Assembly (NCBI RefSeq): GCF_006539945.1 | Contig: NZ_BJNZ01000006.1 | Coordinates: forward strand, 153,048 to 217,047 | DNA from: Cellulosimicrobium cellulans | GTDB taxonomy: Bacteria > Actinomycetota > Actinomycetes > Actinomycetales > Cellulomonadaceae | Length of the DNA stretch: 64,000 nt | Direction of reading: 5' to 3' | Part shown: in pieces, positions 61,944 to 64,000 of the stretch | How the letters are laid out: every line of letters begins with the position of its first letter | How positions within the stretch are numbered: position 1 is the stretch's first letter | The notes under the pieces: model-generated | What the model was told of the DNA's origin: nothing | Databases searched by the model: none | The model's input: only the letters and a program-made list of their open reading frames with translations | Program-made: the position numbers and the translations under genes

Positions 61944-62605
61944 CGTGGCCTCCTGCTGTCGTCCGGGGTGTCGTCGGGCGCCGGTACCGCACCCGCGCCC
62001 AGGCGGCGGTCCTGCTCGCGGGCATCCTCCCACGTGTCGACGTCGTCGGTGGCGCCGCCGTCGTCGGGGACGGCGAGCGCGGGCAGCCCGGCGAGCAGGC
62101 GGCGCACCGACGCGCCGTGCACCGTGGGGAGCGCCGCGAGCGCGTCGGCGAGCGCCGCCCGCTCGTACAGCCCCACGAGCCACTGCTCGCGGCCGCCCCG
62201 CACCGCGTGCACCGCCACCTCGTCCGCCCGGCGGCGCGCCGCGGCGAGCAGCGCGGGCACCGCCTCCGCGGCCCGGGGGACGTCGCACGCGAGGACGAGC
62301 ACCCAGGCCGCGGCGCCGTCGTCGGGCCCGGGCAGGGCCCCGAGCCCGGCCGCGATGCCGGCGACGGGACCGCCGAACGGCGGGTCCTCGCGCGTCAGGG
62401 TGTAGCGCGCGGGATCGGCGAGCTCGTCCGGCCCGACGACGACCGTCCGCCCCGCGCCGACGGTCGCCGCGAGCGCGTGCTCCAGCAGCGGCCGACCGCC
62501 GACGACGACGCCCGGCTTGGGCGTCCCCAGCCGCTCCGCCCGGCCCCCGGCCAGCACGACGGCGTCGAACGTGAACGCCGTGTCGGCGGGTCGGGGCTCC
62601 GTCAC
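61940..62605 (-). CDS. mobA: Molybdenum cofactor guanylyltransferase-like MobA
   Basis: A 221-residue nucleotidyltransferase that would join a nucleotide to the molybdenum cofactor. The GxxxxxG-type nucleotide loop is in VVLAGGRAERLGTPKPGVVVGG (LAGGRAxRxGxxK), and the metal Asp is in VLACDVPRAAEAV. It starts at a GTG overlapping the moaC stop, and overlaps the DUF gene with ATGA. E. coli NarG carries the bis-guanine-dinucleotide form, so this enzyme is needed for nitrate respiration. Confidence 0.88.
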   Translation of the reverse strand: MTEPRPADTAFTFDAVVLAGGRAERLGTPKPGVVVGGRPLLEHALAATVGAGRTVVVGPDELADPARYTLTREDPPFGGPVAGIAAGLGALPGPDDGAAAWVLVLACDVPRAAEAVPALLAAARRRADEVAVHAVRGGREQWLVGLYERAALADALAALPTVHGASVRRLLAGLPALAVPDDGGATDDVDTWEDAREQDRRLGAGAVPAPDDTPDDSRRPR

Positions 62606-63084
62606 GGCTCGCGGTGCCAGTCGCCGGACCTGCCGCCGGTCTTGGCGACGAGGCGGACGTCCGTGAGCTCGACGGACTTGTCGAGCCCCTTGACCATGTC
62701 GACGACCGCGAGGCCCGCGACGGCGACGGCGGTGAGCGCCTCCATCTCGACGCCCGTGCGGTCGGCGGTGCGCACGGTCGCGGTGACGTCGACGCCGTGG
62801 ACGCCCACGACGAGGTCGACGACGGCGCCGTGCACCCCGATGACGTGGGCGAGCGGCAGCAGCTCGGCCGTGCGCTTGGCGCCCGCGATGCCCGCGATCC
62901 GCGCGACGGCGAGCACGTCGCCCTTGGGGACCGTCCCGTCGCGCAGCGCGGCGACGGTCCCCGGGGAGCACCGCACGACCCCGGTCGCGGTCGCGGAGCG
63001 GACGGTGGGCTGCTTGGCGGTGACGTCGACCATGCGCGCGTGGCCGCGCTCGTCGAGGTGCGTGAAGTCGTGCGTGGAGCTCAT
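62602..63084 (-). CDS. moaC: Cyclic pyranopterin monophosphate synthase MoaC
   Basis: A 160-residue enzyme that forms cyclic pyranopterin monophosphate from the MoaA product. Landmarks are ARMVDVTAKQPTVRSATATG at the N-terminus, KRTAELLPLAHVIGVHGAVV, RTGVEMEALTAVAVAGLAVVDM and LVAKTGGRSGDW. All fit MoaC (about 160 residues). It heads the mobA-DUF-moaD operon with coupled starts. GAGAGT six bases before the ATG on the minus strand may be the -10 of a leaderless mRNA. Confidence 0.95.
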   Translation of the reverse strand: MSSTHDFTHLDERGHARMVDVTAKQPTVRSATATGVVRCSPGTVAALRDGTVPKGDVLAVARIAGIAGAKRTAELLPLAHVIGVHGAVVDLVVGVHGVDVTATVRTADRTGVEMEALTAVAVAGLAVVDMVKGLDKSVELTDVRLVAKTGGRSGDWHREP

Positions 63085-63173
63085 GGCGCCACTCTCGCAC
63101 GCGCGACCCGCTGCGCGGACGGGCCGGAGGACCCTCGCGTGCGCTCCCGTGCCCGAGCCGCGAGGATCGGTCC

Positions 63174-63845
63174 ATGCGCAGCTCACTCCTCGACCACGCC
63201 GAGCGCTCCGTCGAGCCCGGCAGCTTCCAGCTCCAGAACGACCGCATGCTCAAGGTGGACCTCCGCGGCACGGGCGGGTTCTTCTTCGCCAAGCAGGGGT
63301 CGATGGTCGCCTACCAGGGCGACGTCGACTTCGCGTACGAGGGCAGCGGCGGCCTCGGCAAGATGTTCAAGAAGGCGTTCACGGGCGAGGGCATGTCCCT
63401 CATGAAGGTGTCCGGCAGCGGCGACGTCTTCCTCGCGCAGGAGGCGGACCAGGTGTTCGTGCTGCACCTGGAGGACGAGGGCGTGACCGTCAACGGCGCC
63501 AACGTGCTCGCGTTCGAGAGCTCGCTGACCTGGGACATCAACCGGGTCGAGGGCACGTCGATGCTCAGCGGCGGGCTGTTCAACACGACGTTCACCGGGA
63601 CCGGCGCGCTCGCCGTGACGGCGTTCGGGACGCCCGTCGTGCTCGACGTCGACGTCCCGACGTACGTCGACATGCAGGCCGCCGTGCTGTGGTCGACGTC
63701 GCTGCAGTCCTCGATCCGCAAGACGGCGAAGCTCGCCGCGGCGATCGGGCGCGGGTCGGGCGAGGCGTACCAGCTCGCGCTCTCGGGGCAGGGGATCGTC
63801 GTCGTGCAGGCCTCGGAGGGTCACCCGCCGCCCGCGCAGAAGTGA
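63174..63845 (+). CDS. AIM24-family protein
   Basis: A 223-residue AIM24 (TIM-like beta-helix) protein: EPGSFQLQNDRMLKVDLRGTG, GSMVAYQGDVDFAYEGSGGL, GEGMSLMKVSGSGDVFLAQ and GTGALAVTAFGTPVVLDVD. Yeast AIM24 supports mitochondrial structure; bacterial roles are not known. It lies on the plus strand between the minus-strand Moco genes, so it is probably unrelated to cofactor synthesis. Confidence 0.88.
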   Translation: MRSSLLDHAERSVEPGSFQLQNDRMLKVDLRGTGGFFFAKQGSMVAYQGDVDFAYEGSGGLGKMFKKAFTGEGMSLMKVSGSGDVFLAQEADQVFVLHLEDEGVTVNGANVLAFESSLTWDINRVEGTSMLSGGLFNTTFTGTGALAVTAFGTPVVLDVDVPTYVDMQAAVLWSTSLQSSIRKTAKLAAAIGRGSGEAYQLALSGQGIVVVQASEGHPPPAQK

Positions 63846-63854
63846 CCCCGGCGG

Positions 63855-64000
63855 TCAGTCCAGGAGCAGCACCCGGACGGCGTCGCCGGGCTCGACGGCC
63901 GTGACGTCGGCGTCGACGACGGCGAGCGCGTCGGCGTGCGCGAGCGCGCTGACGCGGTGCGAGCCGGAGCCCCGCGCCTCCGCGGGGGCCGACCCCCGGT
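63855..64000 (-). CDS. moeA: Molybdopterin molybdenumtransferase MoeA, C-terminal end
   Basis: The visible 48 codons end GDAVRVLLLD and read SHRVSALAHADALAVVDADV before it, the usual MoeA domain IV ending (ALARADALVVVP..., VEVLLL). MoeA inserts molybdenum into adenylated molybdopterin. The bulk of the gene lies beyond the right edge. It converges with the AIM24 gene, ten bases apart. Confidence 0.85.
   Translation of the reverse strand, partial: RGSAPAEARGSGSHRVSALAHADALAVVDADVTAVEPGDAVRVLLLD

Overview
The window comes from a very GC-rich (well above 70%) actinobacterium. Gene content and style (PaaX-type regulator, LAxTG cell-wall proteins, Mo-dependent narGHJI, FrnE-type DsbA, calpain-type WXG100 effector, many ATGA/GTGA overlaps and leaderless genes) fit the Cellulosimicrobium/Isoptericola/Cellulomonas group. 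That placement is inference; no rRNA or tRNA gene is visible. The window begins inside a glycerophosphodiester phosphodiesterase gene and ends inside moeA.

Layout. 1-3.6 kb: end of a GDPD gene, an unknown conserved protein, a ChaB/Rho-N protein, RNase Z and a histidine phosphatase. 3.6-8.1 kb: a compact kynurenine operon (tryptophan 2,3-dioxygenase, an amidohydrolase where the formamidase would be expected, kynureninase, PaaX-like regulator) and an NTF2-like protein. 8.2-16.1 kb: surface and secreted proteins (choice-of-anchor A/LATTG protein, purple acid phosphatase-like enzyme, OmpA-type protein, lipoprotein), plus an ADP-ribosylglycohydrolase and a UPF0303 protein. 16.2-25.5 kb: Hsp20 with a HAIR-like operator, DnaQ-type exonuclease with BRCT, secreted M28 peptidase, NAD(P)-binding protein, lipoprotein and NDH-2. 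26-37.6 kb: acyl-CoA ligase, phosphotransferase, amino-acid permease, a calpain-type WXG100 effector with a small partner gene, MOSC protein, DinB, FrnE and a small Cys peptide. 37.6-47.8 kb: DNA glycosylase, RNase H, DedA, FKBP, VIT-type transporter, two repeat-rich surface proteins (one chaplin-like), and the gluconate genes gntP-gntK with gntR divergent.

47.8-64 kb is a molybdenum and nitrate-respiration region: a molybdate uptake operon (HTH-Mop regulator, ModA, fused ModB-ModC), narGHJI, and molybdenum cofactor genes (moaB/mog, moaD, mobA, moaC, moeA). Molybdate import, cofactor synthesis and the main molybdoenzyme therefore lie together.

The most unusual signal is a set of short periodic DNA repeats with internal inversion symmetry. 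A 21-bp family occurs between genes at about 1.7 kb and 25.6-26.0 kb, and again in frame inside narG at 59.2 kb. A 19-bp family occurs between genes at 51.7 kb and in frame inside the kynurenine-operon amidohydrolase at 5.4 kb. Related palindromic cassettes and long perfect hairpins lie at 5.06, 23.3, 37.55 and 52.4 kb. None looks like a CRISPR array or an insertion sequence. Eight genes also show a TAnnnT -10 hexamer 6-7 nt before the start codon, indicating widespread leaderless transcription.
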